DNA of 64,000 nucleotides from Bacteroidaceae bacterium (GTDB lineage Bacteria; Bacteroidota; Bacteroidia; Bacteroidales; Bacteroidaceae), in contig CABIVS010000011.1 in the NCBI GenBank assembly GCA_902362375.1, forward strand, positions 124,001 to 188,000. The letters run 5' to 3'. A program made the translations under genes and the position numbers. Of the stretch, positions 9,165-17,795 are shown piece after piece. Each line of letters opens with the position of its first letter. Position 1 is the stretch's first letter. A model generated the notes under the pieces. The model was not told the DNA's origin and did not search any database. It was given only the letters and a program-made list of their open reading frames with translations.

Positions 9165-10502
9165 TTATTCAATGACCTGTCCTTTGTAGAAGTCCAGAAT
9201 TTTAGTCCGGAACAGATAGTCGTATTTTGCCTGCAACTTATCCGAAAGAGCTTTCGTCAGATTAAGTTTGGCTTCATTGTATTCCACAAAGGTAGCTTTG
9301 CCGTTATTGAATTTCTCACTCATCAGGCGGAAAGACTCTTCGTTGGCTTTTACTGCCACTTCACTGGAGTTGTATTTACTTTCTGCTGCCAGAGCGTTGT
9401 ACCAGGCTTGCTGAATTTCTTTGTAGAGTACTTTTTTACTGTTATCCAACTTCAAGGATAAGTCTATTTGTTGCAAACGAGCGGTGCGTATCCGGTTTCT
9501 TGTGGCAAAACGGTTGAAGATTGGAACACTCAAATTAAATCCTATATATTTATTCAGGTTGTTTTTCATCTGACTGCCGAAGCTGCTCTCTGATCTTCCG
9601 CTTACCGTATAATAATTACTTCCCAGACCGGCACTGAAAGAGAGTTGTGGATAAAATGCACTTTGGGCAATACGAATATTATTAAGACTACCTTGCAAAC
9701 GATATTCCGCAGCCTTAATGCTTGGTTTGTAAGTAAGTGCCTGTGTATATATGTCATCCGGCGGAGTGAGAGATTCGAACTCTAATTCTTCCTTAGGACT
9801 TTCGAGTACAAATCCTTCAGGCGTGGGTAATTCCAAGAGTTGGGTGAGATCCAGTAAGGATAGTTTGTACGTATTGTCTGATTGTACAGCAGTCATTTCA
9901 TCCTGTGCGACACGGGCTTGTGCTTCGGCCACTTCAGAAGATGATGCCTTACCCACTCCCTGAAGACCTTGAATACGTTTTAACTGGTCTTTGCTTAAAT
10001 CGACCTGATTATGAGCAATTTTACTTAATTCTTGATTGAATAAAACCTGTAAATAAGCCGAAGTGACATTGATTGCAATATCTTCTCTGGCTTTATTCAA
10101 ATCTTCTATGGCAGCTTTTAAATCCAGTTTGGCAAGTGAATATTGGTTGGACAATTGCAAACCGGTAAATATAGGTACGTTTGTTCCCAAGCTGAAACTG
10201 GTATTGGCACTGTTAATGTCACTATACGAGTTGTCTATCGGAGAAGCGGTACGGCCCCAACTCCAGTTTTGGCTGGCACTACCGCTCAAATTCGGAAGAC
10301 GTGCCCATTTAGTGGTGTTTACACTCACTTTGCCTGCTTCGACATTGTTGGCCGATTGACGGATTTCTATATTATGCTCAATGGCATAGTCGATACATTG
10401 CCGCAGCGTCCACGCTTGCGAAAGGTTGTTCTGTGCCTCGATGGAGGTGATTCCGACTCCGGCAAGCAGAAGGGCTGATATGGTTTTACGAATTATTTTC
10501 AT
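9165..10502 (-). CDS. TolC-family outer-membrane efflux protein
   Basis: 445 residues from ATG 10500-10502 (MKIIRKTISALLLAGVG); a TTG nine bases further up would also be in frame but has no advantage. Signal peptide about 1-23. The rest shows the long helical repeats of TolC proteins in two halves, with typical starts LRQCIDYAIEHN and a later matching repeat around FNRFATRNRIRTARLQQ. It forms the outer-membrane channel for the adaptor and ABC permeases encoded just upstream in the same operon. The start lies 9 bases after the adaptor stop. Confidence 0.92.
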   Translation of the reverse strand: MKIIRKTISALLLAGVGITSIEAQNNLSQAWTLRQCIDYAIEHNIEIRQSANNVEAGKVSVNTTKWARLPNLSGSASQNWSWGRTASPIDNSYSDINSANTSFSLGTNVPIFTGLQLSNQYSLAKLDLKAAIEDLNKAREDIAINVTSAYLQVLFNQELSKIAHNQVDLSKDQLKRIQGLQGVGKASSSEVAEAQARVAQDEMTAVQSDNTYKLSLLDLTQLLELPTPEGFVLESPKEELEFESLTPPDDIYTQALTYKPSIKAAEYRLQGSLNNIRIAQSAFYPQLSFSAGLGSNYYTVSGRSESSFGSQMKNNLNKYIGFNLSVPIFNRFATRNRIRTARLQQIDLSLKLDNSKKVLYKEIQQAWYNALAAESKYNSSEVAVKANEESFRLMSEKFNNGKATFVEYNEAKLNLTKALSDKLQAKYDYLFRTKILDFYKGQVIE

Positions 10503-10511
10503 AGGATTCAA

Positions 10512-11612
10512 TTATTTATCTTTTTTCTCTGCACCACGTATTTTGTCCTGAACGGTTACCCCTTTCTTGATTTCTATCTTGATTCCATCACTCATACCGG
10601 CAGTCACCTGTGTACGCTGGAACTTTTGTTCGGGCACTGAATCTGTCATGATGTACACAAATGTAGAGTCACCACTAAATTCAACAGTGCTTTCGGGCAC
10701 TGCCAAAACCTGATTGGCTCTTTGTAACACGATTTCCGCATTAGCCGAATATCCGGAACGAATCTGAACAGAATCCGGAATGGTAATCGCAGCCTTGATT
10801 TCAAACTGGTTGGCTCCATTGGTTTCCACCCCTTTCGGAGAGATATATTCCAGAATGGCGTTGAATGTCAGATTCTGTAAAGCTCCGATGGTCAGCTTGA
10901 TCGGCATTTGTTCGTGGATACGTCCCACTTCTGTTTCATCAATATTACCACGGAAAATCATGTCGTTCATGTTGGCTACCGTAGCAATCGTGGTTCCATC
11001 ATTGAACGTGTTACTCATAATCACGGAATTACCCGCTTTTACAGGTACGTCCAGAATTAACCCGTCAATGGTAGAGCGAATCATCGTGCTACTGAAGGAG
11101 GCACTGTTTTTGGTAATTCCTTCTTTTACGATTTCCAGATTGTCTTTGGCCGTCTGTCTCTCTTCGCGAGCCTGCTTCAAAGCCACTTCACTTTTCTCGT
11201 ATTCCTCCCGGCTGATTAACTGACCGTCATACAACTTCTTCACACGGGCGAAATCCGTTTCTGCCTGTGTTGCATTAATTTCTGCCAGGCGCACACGACT
11301 TTCTGCAGAATTCAGTTGTCCGAGTTCAGGGATTACTTTTACTTTGGCAATGACTTCCCCTTTTCTTACGGCTTGTCCGGCTTCTTTATATACTTCGTCG
11401 ATAATGCCCGAAATTTGCGGTTTGATTAAAATTTCGTCTCTCGGTTCCACCTTTCCGGTAGCTACTGTCGTTTTTTGGAGGTCAGTCATTTCCGGTCTTA
11501 CTGTTTCGTAAGTGATTACCTTAGGCTTGGATTTCTGATAAAGGAATACGAATGTTCCGACAAGAATGATAGCAACGACTACCAATAATGTGATTTTCAG
11601 ATACTTTTTCAT
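10512..11612 (-). CDS. Periplasmic adaptor (MacA/HlyD family)
   Basis: 366 residues. An N-terminal membrane anchor (about 5-25, ITLLVVVAIILVGTFVFLY), a lipoyl-like split domain (ISGIIDEVYKEAGQAVRKGEVIAKV), a central coiled coil (about 100-165) and C-terminal beta-barrel parts (SGYSANAEIVL). It would link the inner-membrane ABC exporter to the TolC channel. It is the fourth gene of the ATPase-permease-permease-adaptor-TolC operon. Confidence 0.92.
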   Translation of the reverse strand: MKKYLKITLLVVVAIILVGTFVFLYQKSKPKVITYETVRPEMTDLQKTTVATGKVEPRDEILIKPQISGIIDEVYKEAGQAVRKGEVIAKVKVIPELGQLNSAESRVRLAEINATQAETDFARVKKLYDGQLISREEYEKSEVALKQAREERQTAKDNLEIVKEGITKNSASFSSTMIRSTIDGLILDVPVKAGNSVIMSNTFNDGTTIATVANMNDMIFRGNIDETEVGRIHEQMPIKLTIGALQNLTFNAILEYISPKGVETNGANQFEIKAAITIPDSVQIRSGYSANAEIVLQRANQVLAVPESTVEFSGDSTFVYIMTDSVPEQKFQRTQVTAGMSDGIKIEIKKGVTVQDKIRGAEKKDK

Positions 11613-11741
11613 GATTTTATTTATGATTTTATTATTTACGGTTGATGATTGAAATCTCTACGTCTCTAAACAATTGAACAACACCCGCTCTACAATGATT
11701 TCTCAATCGTAAATCGTAAATTGTCCAATCGTCCAATCTCC

Positions 11742-12983
11742 TTATTCATCCCGGATTGCTTCAATCGGTTTGATAGCCATGGCCCGGTAAGCAGGTGCCA
11801 GACCTGCCAACATGCCCAGTGCAATCAGAAGCGCACAAGTGCCGATTGCCAGTCCGAAAGTAACTTGAAAACGGACATCCCCTCCGTCAGCATTTGCTCC
11901 CATCTCAACCAGTTGCAATACCATGACGGCAAAGGAAATTCCACACATTCCCGCAATGGTAGTAAGTACCATACTTTCCGATAGAATTTGCTGCAGGATA
12001 TCTTTCGGTCGTGCGCCGATCGCCCGGCGGATACCGATTTCGGTGGTACGTTCTTTGACCGTCACCATCATAATATTGGATACGCCGATGGCACCTGCCA
12101 GCAAAGTTCCCAATCCTACCATCCAAACCAGTATGTTGATACCGATAAACAAGTTATCGACCATAGAGAACATGGCTTCGGCGTTCAGGCACATGACAGC
12201 TTGTTTGTCATCCGGAGAGATATAATGTGCGGCTTTAATGACCTGTTCCATTTGGGGTTGTACTTCAGACACTTTGACTCCATGCTTCGCGGTGAAACAG
12301 ATCACATCGATTTGTCCTCCCATGTTGTAAGTCTGCTGCATCGTAGTGAAAGGAAGAGTGACGGCTTCTGACGCCCGCCCCTGTATATTCATATCACCTT
12401 CGGAAGAAGACATGCCAATCACTTGATAATAAATGCCATCTACTCTTACATATTTGCCACACGGGTCTTCTCCCGGTTTGAAAAGACTTTCATAAATTCG
12501 TTTTCCGATGACACATACTTTGCGTGCTTCCTTTATATCCACCTCATTGATGAACCTGCCGTATGCCATTTCCTGCGATTCAATGTGGAGATAATCCGGA
12601 TACAGTCCTTTCACGCTACAATCATATTTCTTATCTTCATATACGGCTTTGGAACCCCAACGGGCTACGGACGGAGTAATGATCTCCACCTCTTTCACTT
12701 GGGAACGAAGACGGTCGATGTCAGTAGATTCCAGATTCCACCATCTCCCTTTGCGGAAGCCTTTGTAAGCCTCACCCGTTCTTTGCGAGGCAAGGAAACC
12801 GGAATTGGTGGCAAATCCTTCAAAGTTCTTTTTCATCATGTCCTCCAATCCTTGTCCGCCGCCGATGAGGGCGACGAGCATGAAGATTCCCCAGAAAACG
12901 CCGAATGCAGTCAGCAGGCTTCTCGTCTTATTTCTTGTAATGGTAATGAGGATTTCCTCACACGTATCCATGTCTATTCTCAT
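11742..12983 (-). CDS. MacB-like ABC transporter permease
   Basis: 413 residues. One N-terminal membrane helix (about 20-45), a large periplasmic MacB-type core domain (about 46-285) and three C-terminal helices of an FtsX domain (about 288-405) with the TERTTEIGIRRAIGA type motif (VKERTTEIGIRRAIGARPKD). The ATPase is a separate gene (14327-15043). A paralogue lies directly upstream with 4 bases between them, so the two probably form a heterodimer. Mechanotransmission exporter; substrate unknown. Confidence 0.92.
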   Translation of the reverse strand: MRIDMDTCEEILITITRNKTRSLLTAFGVFWGIFMLVALIGGGQGLEDMMKKNFEGFATNSGFLASQRTGEAYKGFRKGRWWNLESTDIDRLRSQVKEVEIITPSVARWGSKAVYEDKKYDCSVKGLYPDYLHIESQEMAYGRFINEVDIKEARKVCVIGKRIYESLFKPGEDPCGKYVRVDGIYYQVIGMSSSEGDMNIQGRASEAVTLPFTTMQQTYNMGGQIDVICFTAKHGVKVSEVQPQMEQVIKAAHYISPDDKQAVMCLNAEAMFSMVDNLFIGINILVWMVGLGTLLAGAIGVSNIMMVTVKERTTEIGIRRAIGARPKDILQQILSESMVLTTIAGMCGISFAVMVLQLVEMGANADGGDVRFQVTFGLAIGTCALLIALGMLAGLAPAYRAMAIKPIEAIRDE

Positions 12984-12987
12984 AGTC

Positions 12988-14247
12988 TTAATCTGCTCTA
13001 AGTGCTTCGATTGGCCGGATGCTGACTGCTTTTCGGGCAGGGAATAATCCGGCTAACGTACCAGCTATTATTAATGTGAGTGTAGCCTGTATGGCGATTC
13101 TTATATCTACTGTCGGGTTCAGGAAAACAGTTTCCGTCCACATTCCGGTGTCCATAGTCTGATTGCCGAAAGCGCTGTTCATCCATTCGGTCACTCCGAT
13201 ACCGGCTACCATGCCGATATATCCGAATATGGTGGTGATGGTGACACTCTCTACGATAATCAACCAGAGAATGGAAATAGGTTTGGCTCCCAAAGCCTTA
13301 CGAATACCAAATTCGCGGGTACGTTCTTTTACGGTAATCAGCATAATGTTGGAAACTCCTACGATTCCGCTTAGCAATGTGAAGATACCGATTACCCAGA
13401 TAGCAATACGTAGCATATTCGAGCCTTGCTGCTGTTGCAAATAGTTGGTAAACCGATTCCAGATCCAGATAGCGCTGTGGTCTGTCGGGTCAAAACGATG
13501 ATTGGCTCCCAATACTTTGCGGTAATGGGCTTCAAAAGCCTCATTGGCCTCAATTGTTTCCAGATTTTTGGTAGTCATGACCAGGTTATTCAGCTTGTCT
13601 CCTTTGTTATAAATCGTTTGAAGAGTGGTAAAAGGAATGTATGCATCGCTGTCACCGCTATCTCCTTTATCATTGTAGAGACCTACTACCTGATAAACCA
13701 CATTACCGGCATTGACAAACTGTCCGATTGGTTCGGTATGGGTTTTATCAAAAAGAATTTCTGCTGTCTTTTTATGGAGCACAATTACTTTCCGGCGCTC
13801 TTTAATATCAATCTCATTGATAAAACGTCCTTTGAAGAGTTTCACCACTTCTACCTCTGTATGGTTGGGATATACGCCGGAAAGGCTCAAACTGACGTAT
13901 TCTTGCCCGAAGCTAAGATTTACATCTCCCTGCCATACGGTTGCTCCGGCCTTGATGACATGATTCGGGAAATAATGACTGGTAGCATCCATGTCTTTAT
14001 TGTCCAGTTGCACCCGTCTTCCTTCTTTCAGTCCGTCGTATGATTTGCTGGTCCATCCCGGAAAAATCTTGATGGAGTTCATGGCACGTTCGGAAGCCGA
14101 TTGCTCGAATGCGTGGATCAGTCCGTTGCCTGCACCTAGCAGGACGATAAGCATAAAGATTCCCCATGCCACGGCAAATCCTGTGAGAAAAGTCCTAAGC
14201 TTGTTACGTTTGATGGTACTATATATTTCTTGCCAGATGTCAATCAT
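12988..14247 (-). CDS. MacB-like ABC transporter permease
   Basis: 419 residues with the same architecture as its downstream paralogue: helix about 18-42, periplasmic core about 43-290, FtsX helices about 295-410 with VKERTREFGIRKALGAKP. The two permeases differ clearly in sequence, which fits a heterodimer. It follows the ATPase gene after a 79-base spacer that contains short repeats. Confidence 0.92.
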   Translation of the reverse strand: MIDIWQEIYSTIKRNKLRTFLTGFAVAWGIFMLIVLLGAGNGLIHAFEQSASERAMNSIKIFPGWTSKSYDGLKEGRRVQLDNKDMDATSHYFPNHVIKAGATVWQGDVNLSFGQEYVSLSLSGVYPNHTEVEVVKLFKGRFINEIDIKERRKVIVLHKKTAEILFDKTHTEPIGQFVNAGNVVYQVVGLYNDKGDSGDSDAYIPFTTLQTIYNKGDKLNNLVMTTKNLETIEANEAFEAHYRKVLGANHRFDPTDHSAIWIWNRFTNYLQQQQGSNMLRIAIWVIGIFTLLSGIVGVSNIMLITVKERTREFGIRKALGAKPISILWLIIVESVTITTIFGYIGMVAGIGVTEWMNSAFGNQTMDTGMWTETVFLNPTVDIRIAIQATLTLIIAGTLAGLFPARKAVSIRPIEALRAD

Positions 14248-14252
14248 TTTTT

Positions 14253-14325
14253 TAAGTATTAAGTAATGAGTATTAAGTATTAAGTATTAGGCTGCGCTGT
14301 GGCCGCATGGAATTAATACTTAATG
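14253..14325. repeat. AAGTATT-type repeats between exporter genes
   Basis: Several copies of AAGTATTA-like words (14253-14288) are followed by a GC-richer stretch and then inverted words (TTAATACTTAATGCTTA, 14313-14329 region), so the spacer can form a hairpin. It lies inside the operon, between ATPase and first permease. Confidence 0.45.
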
Positions 14326-14326
14326 C

Positions 14327-15043
14327 TTATTTCATAATCCCGTCTTTTCCGAAAGGAGAAGCGTCATGGTCGATATTATCTTCAATACGTTCGATGATTC
14401 CGTCTTTGATATGTATAATCTTGTCTGTCTGGTTGGCGACTCCACTTTCGTGGGTGACAACGACAATCGTCATTCCCTGTTTATGAAGATCTTTCAGAAT
14501 CTGCATTACTTCTACAGAAGTTTTACTATCCAAAGCTCCTGTTGGCTCATCTGCCAGAATGATTTGTGGTTGAGTGATTAAAGCCCGTGCGATGGCCACA
14601 CGTTGTTTCTGACCGCCACTCATTTCGTTCGGCATGTGATGCGCCCAGTCTTTTAAACCCAGGCGGTCGAGATATTCCAAGGCAAGTGCATTCCGTTTTT
14701 TGCGACTTATTCCTTGATAGAATAAAGGAAGTGCTACATTCTCTACGGCATTTTTAAAGGAAATCAGATTGAATGACTGGAAGATAAATCCGATCATACG
14801 GTTGCGATATTCGGCAGCTTTGGTCTCGCTCAAGTTCTTGATGAGTACGTTGTTCAGATAATAATCTCCGGTATCGTAGTTGTCGAGGATTCCCAATATG
14901 TTGAGTAAAGTTGATTTTCCAGACCCGGATGCTCCCATGATAGAAACAAATTCTCCCTGTTCGATATTGAGATTGATACCTTTAAGTACATGGAGAGGCG
15001 CTCCGTTGTTGTAGGTCTTGTTGATATTCGTTAGCTGTATCAC
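14327..15043 (-). CDS. ABC transporter ATPase (MacB/LolD type)
   Basis: 238 residues. Walker A GASGSGKS (about 37-44), Q-loop FQSFNL, signature MSGGQKQRVAIARAL (about 141-155), Walker B and D-loop ILADEPTGALD (about 162-172) and switch His in VVTHE. It belongs to the LolD/MacB group and powers the two FtsX-type permeases encoded downstream. First gene of the five-gene exporter operon. Confidence 0.95.
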   Translation of the reverse strand: MIQLTNINKTYNNGAPLHVLKGINLNIEQGEFVSIMGASGSGKSTLLNILGILDNYDTGDYYLNNVLIKNLSETKAAEYRNRMIGFIFQSFNLISFKNAVENVALPLFYQGISRKKRNALALEYLDRLGLKDWAHHMPNEMSGGQKQRVAIARALITQPQIILADEPTGALDSKTSVEVMQILKDLHKQGMTIVVVTHESGVANQTDKIIHIKDGIIERIEDNIDHDASPFGKDGIMK

Positions 15044-15222
15044 AATTTTCTTTATTTAGTTTCTGTTTTCTGATAATTTTCTACTATTAGACGTGTGAAA
15101 GATACGAAAAGTTGCAAACAGGTTGAACTTTTTTCAAAAAACATTTTGTAGACTCAATCTTCTTTACGTAATTTGTGTGCAGTAAACTTAATGATTAACT
15201 AACCCTTTTAAATAGAAGTATC

Positions 15223-16203
15223 ATGAATTCAAACATGGAAAAACCCTACGTAGTAGGTATTGACATAGGCGGAACGAATACCGTCTTTGGAATTGTAGAC
15301 GCACGCGGAACTATTATTGCCAGCAGTTCAATCAAAACATCCGGTTACCCTACAGTGGAAGAATACGCTGATGAAGTGTGTAAAAGTCTGCTTCCATTGA
15401 TTATTGCTAATGGTGGTGTTGATAAAATCAGAGGTATCGGTATCGGTGCTCCGAATGGTAACTACTATACGGGAACGATTGAATTTGCTCCGAACCTGCC
15501 TTGGAAGGGAATTCTTCCGTTGGCAGCCATGTTTGAGGAAAGACTGGGTATTCCCACTGCTTTGACAAACGACGCAAACGCTGCTGCTATCGGTGAAATG
15601 ACTTACGGTGCTGCCCGTGGTATGAAAGACTTTATCATGATTACACTGGGTACTGGTGTGGGTAGCGGTATCGTTATCAACGGTCAGATGGTGTATGGTC
15701 ATGACGGTTTTGCTGGTGAATTGGGACACGTTATCGCCCGTCGCGATGGTCGTCTTTGCGGTTGCGGTCGTAAGGGATGTCTGGAAACCTACTGCTCGGC
15801 TACCGGTGTAGCTCGTACAGCCCGCGAATTCCTTGCTGCCCGTACGGATGCTAGCTTGCTTCGTAACATTCCTGCAGAAAACATCACTTCAAAAGATGTG
15901 TATGATGCAGCTGTACAAGGTGATAAACTGGCACAGGAAATCTTTAGCTTTACAGGTAACATCTTGGGTGAAGCACTGGCAGATGCTATTGCATTCTCCA
16001 GCCCTGAAGCAATTGTATTGTTCGGTGGTTTGGCTAAGTCCGGTGACTATATCATGAAACCAATTCAGAAATCAATTGATGATAATATTCTGAATATCTA
16101 TAAAGGCAAGACTAAATTGCTCGTTTCCGAATTGAAGGATTCTGATGCTGCTGTATTGGGCGCCAGTGCATTGGCTTGGGAACTGAAAGATTTGAAAGAA
16201 TAA
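15223..16203 (+). CDS. ROK-family sugar kinase (glucokinase type)
   Basis: 326 residues. The ATP phosphate-binding loop GIDIGGTNTVFGI is at about 13-25, the sugar-binding ELGHV at about 166-170, and the ROK zinc motif CGCGRKGCLE at about 180-189. Bacteroides uses this type to phosphorylate glucose released from polysaccharides. A second ATG four codons in (15235) is equally plausible. Alone in its transcript; terminator at 16230-16270. Exact sugar unproved. Confidence 0.9.
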   Translation: MNSNMEKPYVVGIDIGGTNTVFGIVDARGTIIASSSIKTSGYPTVEEYADEVCKSLLPLIIANGGVDKIRGIGIGAPNGNYYTGTIEFAPNLPWKGILPLAAMFEERLGIPTALTNDANAAAIGEMTYGAARGMKDFIMITLGTGVGSGIVINGQMVYGHDGFAGELGHVIARRDGRLCGCGRKGCLETYCSATGVARTAREFLAARTDASLLRNIPAENITSKDVYDAAVQGDKLAQEIFSFTGNILGEALADAIAFSSPEAIVLFGGLAKSGDYIMKPIQKSIDDNILNIYKGKTKLLVSELKDSDAAVLGASALAWELKDLKE

Positions 16204-16229
16204 CATTTCATTATTATAATAAAGGTAAT

Positions 16230-16270
16230 GAAGCCTCGGGAGTTTATGACTTTCGGGGCTTTGTTTTATT
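16230..16270 (+). terminator. Terminator of the ROK kinase gene
   Basis: AAGCCTCGGGAGT pairs with ACTTTCGGGGCTT (with G-U pairs) and is followed by TGTTTTATTT. Confidence 0.65.
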
Positions 16271-16312
16271 TAGTCCTTTCTGACGTGTACGGCTTATTCA
16301 GACAAAGGGTTA

Positions 16313-16400
16313 TTCTCACCGTAGTGAGAAAATATTCTCATACCTATGAGAAATTATTCTCATTGCAATGAGTATTTTTTCTCATAGGCATGAGAATGTT
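16313..16400. repeat. Four tandem 22-bp palindromic units
   Basis: Units begin at 16313, 16335, 16357 and 16379. Each starts with TTCTCA (unit 3 starts TTCTCATTG) and carries a palindrome of form TTCTCAn-n-nTGAGAA. The palindrome centres are exactly 22 bases apart. Inner arm bases differ between units but stay complementary (CAC/GTG, CATA/TATG, CATTG/CAATG). It lies between the convergent ROK kinase and rplS genes, before the shared terminator at 16417-16451. Confidence 0.85.
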
Positions 16401-16416
16401 TGAGAAAATGCACAAT

Positions 16417-16451
16417 AAAAAAGGGAACCTCATAATGAAGTTCCCTTTTTT
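16417..16451. terminator. Terminator of rplS, usable in both directions
   Basis: AAAAAAGGGAAC (16417-16428) pairs with GTTCCCTTTTTT (16440-16451), loop of 11. On the minus strand it ends in a T run. Confidence 0.8.
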
Positions 16452-16473
16452 ATTTCGAATCGAAAAGTTCGGC

Positions 16474-16827
16474 TTATCCGTTAACTCTTTTTTCTTTGAT
16501 TCTAGCTTTCTTACCAGTAAGAGCACGCAGGTAGTACAATTTAGCGCGACGAACTTTACCTACCTTGTTCACTTCGATGCTATCGATAGCCGGTGATTCG
16601 ATTGGGAAAATTCTTTCTACGCCTACAGTTCCTGACATTTTACGTACAGTAAAACGTTTTTTGTCTCCGTGACCGGCGATTTTGATAACAACACCACGGT
16701 ACAACTGTACACGTTCTTTGTTACCTTCAATAATACGATATGCTACTGTTACAGTGTCTCCTGCTTTGAAGCTCGGGTGCTGTTTTCCGGTAGCGAATGC
16801 TTCTTCTGCAATTTTAATTAAATCCAT
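16474..16827 (-). CDS. rplS: Ribosomal protein bL19
   Basis: 117 residues, normal length. Family segments [40 protein letters not shown] and the C-terminal basic [14 protein letters not shown] are all present. bL19 sits at the 30S-50S interface. Its promoter is at 16912-16943 and the leader is about 80 bases. Confidence 0.98.
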   Translation of the reverse strand: MDLIKIAEEAFATGKQHPSFKAGDTVTVAYRIIEGNKERVQLYRGVVIKIAGHGDKKRFTVRKMSGTVGVERIFPIESPAIDSIEVNKVGKVRRAKLYYLRALTGKKARIKEKRVNG

Positions 16828-16911
16828 TGTTGTTATTATTAAATTGTTTCATCGTTACAACGCAACATACCAAGTATCTCTTCTCTTGACAGCGATTGCG
16901 CGAAAGCGGTG

Positions 16912-16943
16912 CAAAGTAACGAATTATTTGCCAGATAGCCAAA
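16912..16943 (-). promoter_or_regulatory. rplS promoter
   Basis: On the minus strand TTTG (16940-16943), a 20-base spacer and TTACTTTG (16912-16919). The -7 box has one mismatch to TAnnTTTG. It overlaps the divergent promoter at 16927-16959. Confidence 0.6.
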
Positions 16944-16959
16944 TGTTTTTGTATATTTG
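16927..16959 (+). promoter_or_regulatory. Promoter of the 5'-nucleotidase operon
   Basis: TTTG (16927-16930), 21-base spacer, TATATTTG (16952-16959): a full match to the Bacteroides consensus, 23 bases before the start codon at 16983. Confidence 0.75.
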
Positions 16960-16982
16960 TAGCATATCTAAAAATAGCGAAC

Positions 16983-17768
16983 ATGAAACAGACTTATGCA
17001 AAGTATCTGATGGTGGCAGCGTTGGCAGGAGGCTTCCTGTTTACTTCCTGCCGGACCGCACGCGAGACTACGGCTCAGTACGAAGTAACTAAAGTAGAGG
17101 GTAGCATGATAACGATTGATTCCGTTTGGGACACCCATCCCAACGCGAAAGCTGCCGAAATATTAAAGCCTTATAAGGAAAAGGTGGACGCGATGATGTA
17201 TGAAGTCATCGGTACCAGTGCGATGAAAATGGAAAAAGGAGCTCCTGAAAGCTTGCTTTCCAACCTTGTTGCAGGTGTTTTACAACAAGCGGCGGTTCAG
17301 GTGTTGGGGAAACCTGCCGATATGGGATTGGTAAACATGGGCGGCTTGCGAAATATTTTGCCTGCAGGAGATATCACAGTGGGAGATGTTTTTGAAATTC
17401 TTCCTTTTGAGAACTCCCTTTGCGTGCTGACTATGAAAGGGACGGACTTGAGACGTCTTTTTGAAGCGATTGCATCTTTACATGGGGAAGGAGTGAGCGG
17501 TATCCGCCTTGAAATTACCAAAGATGGAAAGTTGCTGAACGCCTTTGTCGGTGAAAAGCCACTAAAGGATGACCTGCTTTACACGGTGGCTACTATCGAC
17601 TATCTGGCAGATGGAAACGGACGGATGGATGCTTTTCTGCAGGCAGAAAAGAGAGTATGCCCTGAAAATGCAACCTTGCGCGGACTATTTCTTGATTATG
17701 TACGCAAACAGACTGCCGAAGGCAAAGCGGTTACCTCCAAACTGGATGGACGTATTACCATAAAATAA
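16983..17768 (+). CDS. Lipoprotein with 5'-nucleotidase C-terminal domain
   Basis: 261 residues. Lipoprotein signal with lipobox FTSC (Cys about 22). The remainder matches the 5_nucleotid_C domain: a long helix-rich start, then MGLVNMGGLRNILPAGDITVGDVFEILPFENSL and the YTVATIDYLADG segment, which in the one-chain enzymes binds the nucleoside base. The metal-binding catalytic half is encoded by the next gene. The two proteins likely act as one periplasmic nucleotidase. First gene of a three-gene operon. Confidence 0.9.
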   Translation: MKQTYAKYLMVAALAGGFLFTSCRTARETTAQYEVTKVEGSMITIDSVWDTHPNAKAAEILKPYKEKVDAMMYEVIGTSAMKMEKGAPESLLSNLVAGVLQQAAVQVLGKPADMGLVNMGGLRNILPAGDITVGDVFEILPFENSLCVLTMKGTDLRRLFEAIASLHGEGVSGIRLEITKDGKLLNAFVGEKPLKDDLLYTVATIDYLADGNGRMDAFLQAEKRVCPENATLRGLFLDYVRKQTAEGKAVTSKLDGRITIK

Positions 17769-17795
17769 AAAGGAGAATCTAAAAATATATTGAAT

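Noticed and set aside
14253..14325. Operon terminator between ATPase and permease
   Set aside because: The inverted words are weakly paired and no T run follows; the downstream genes need the same transcript.
16313..16400. The palindrome array as a CRISPR array
   Set aside because: Units are 22 bp with no unique spacers and no cas genes are present.
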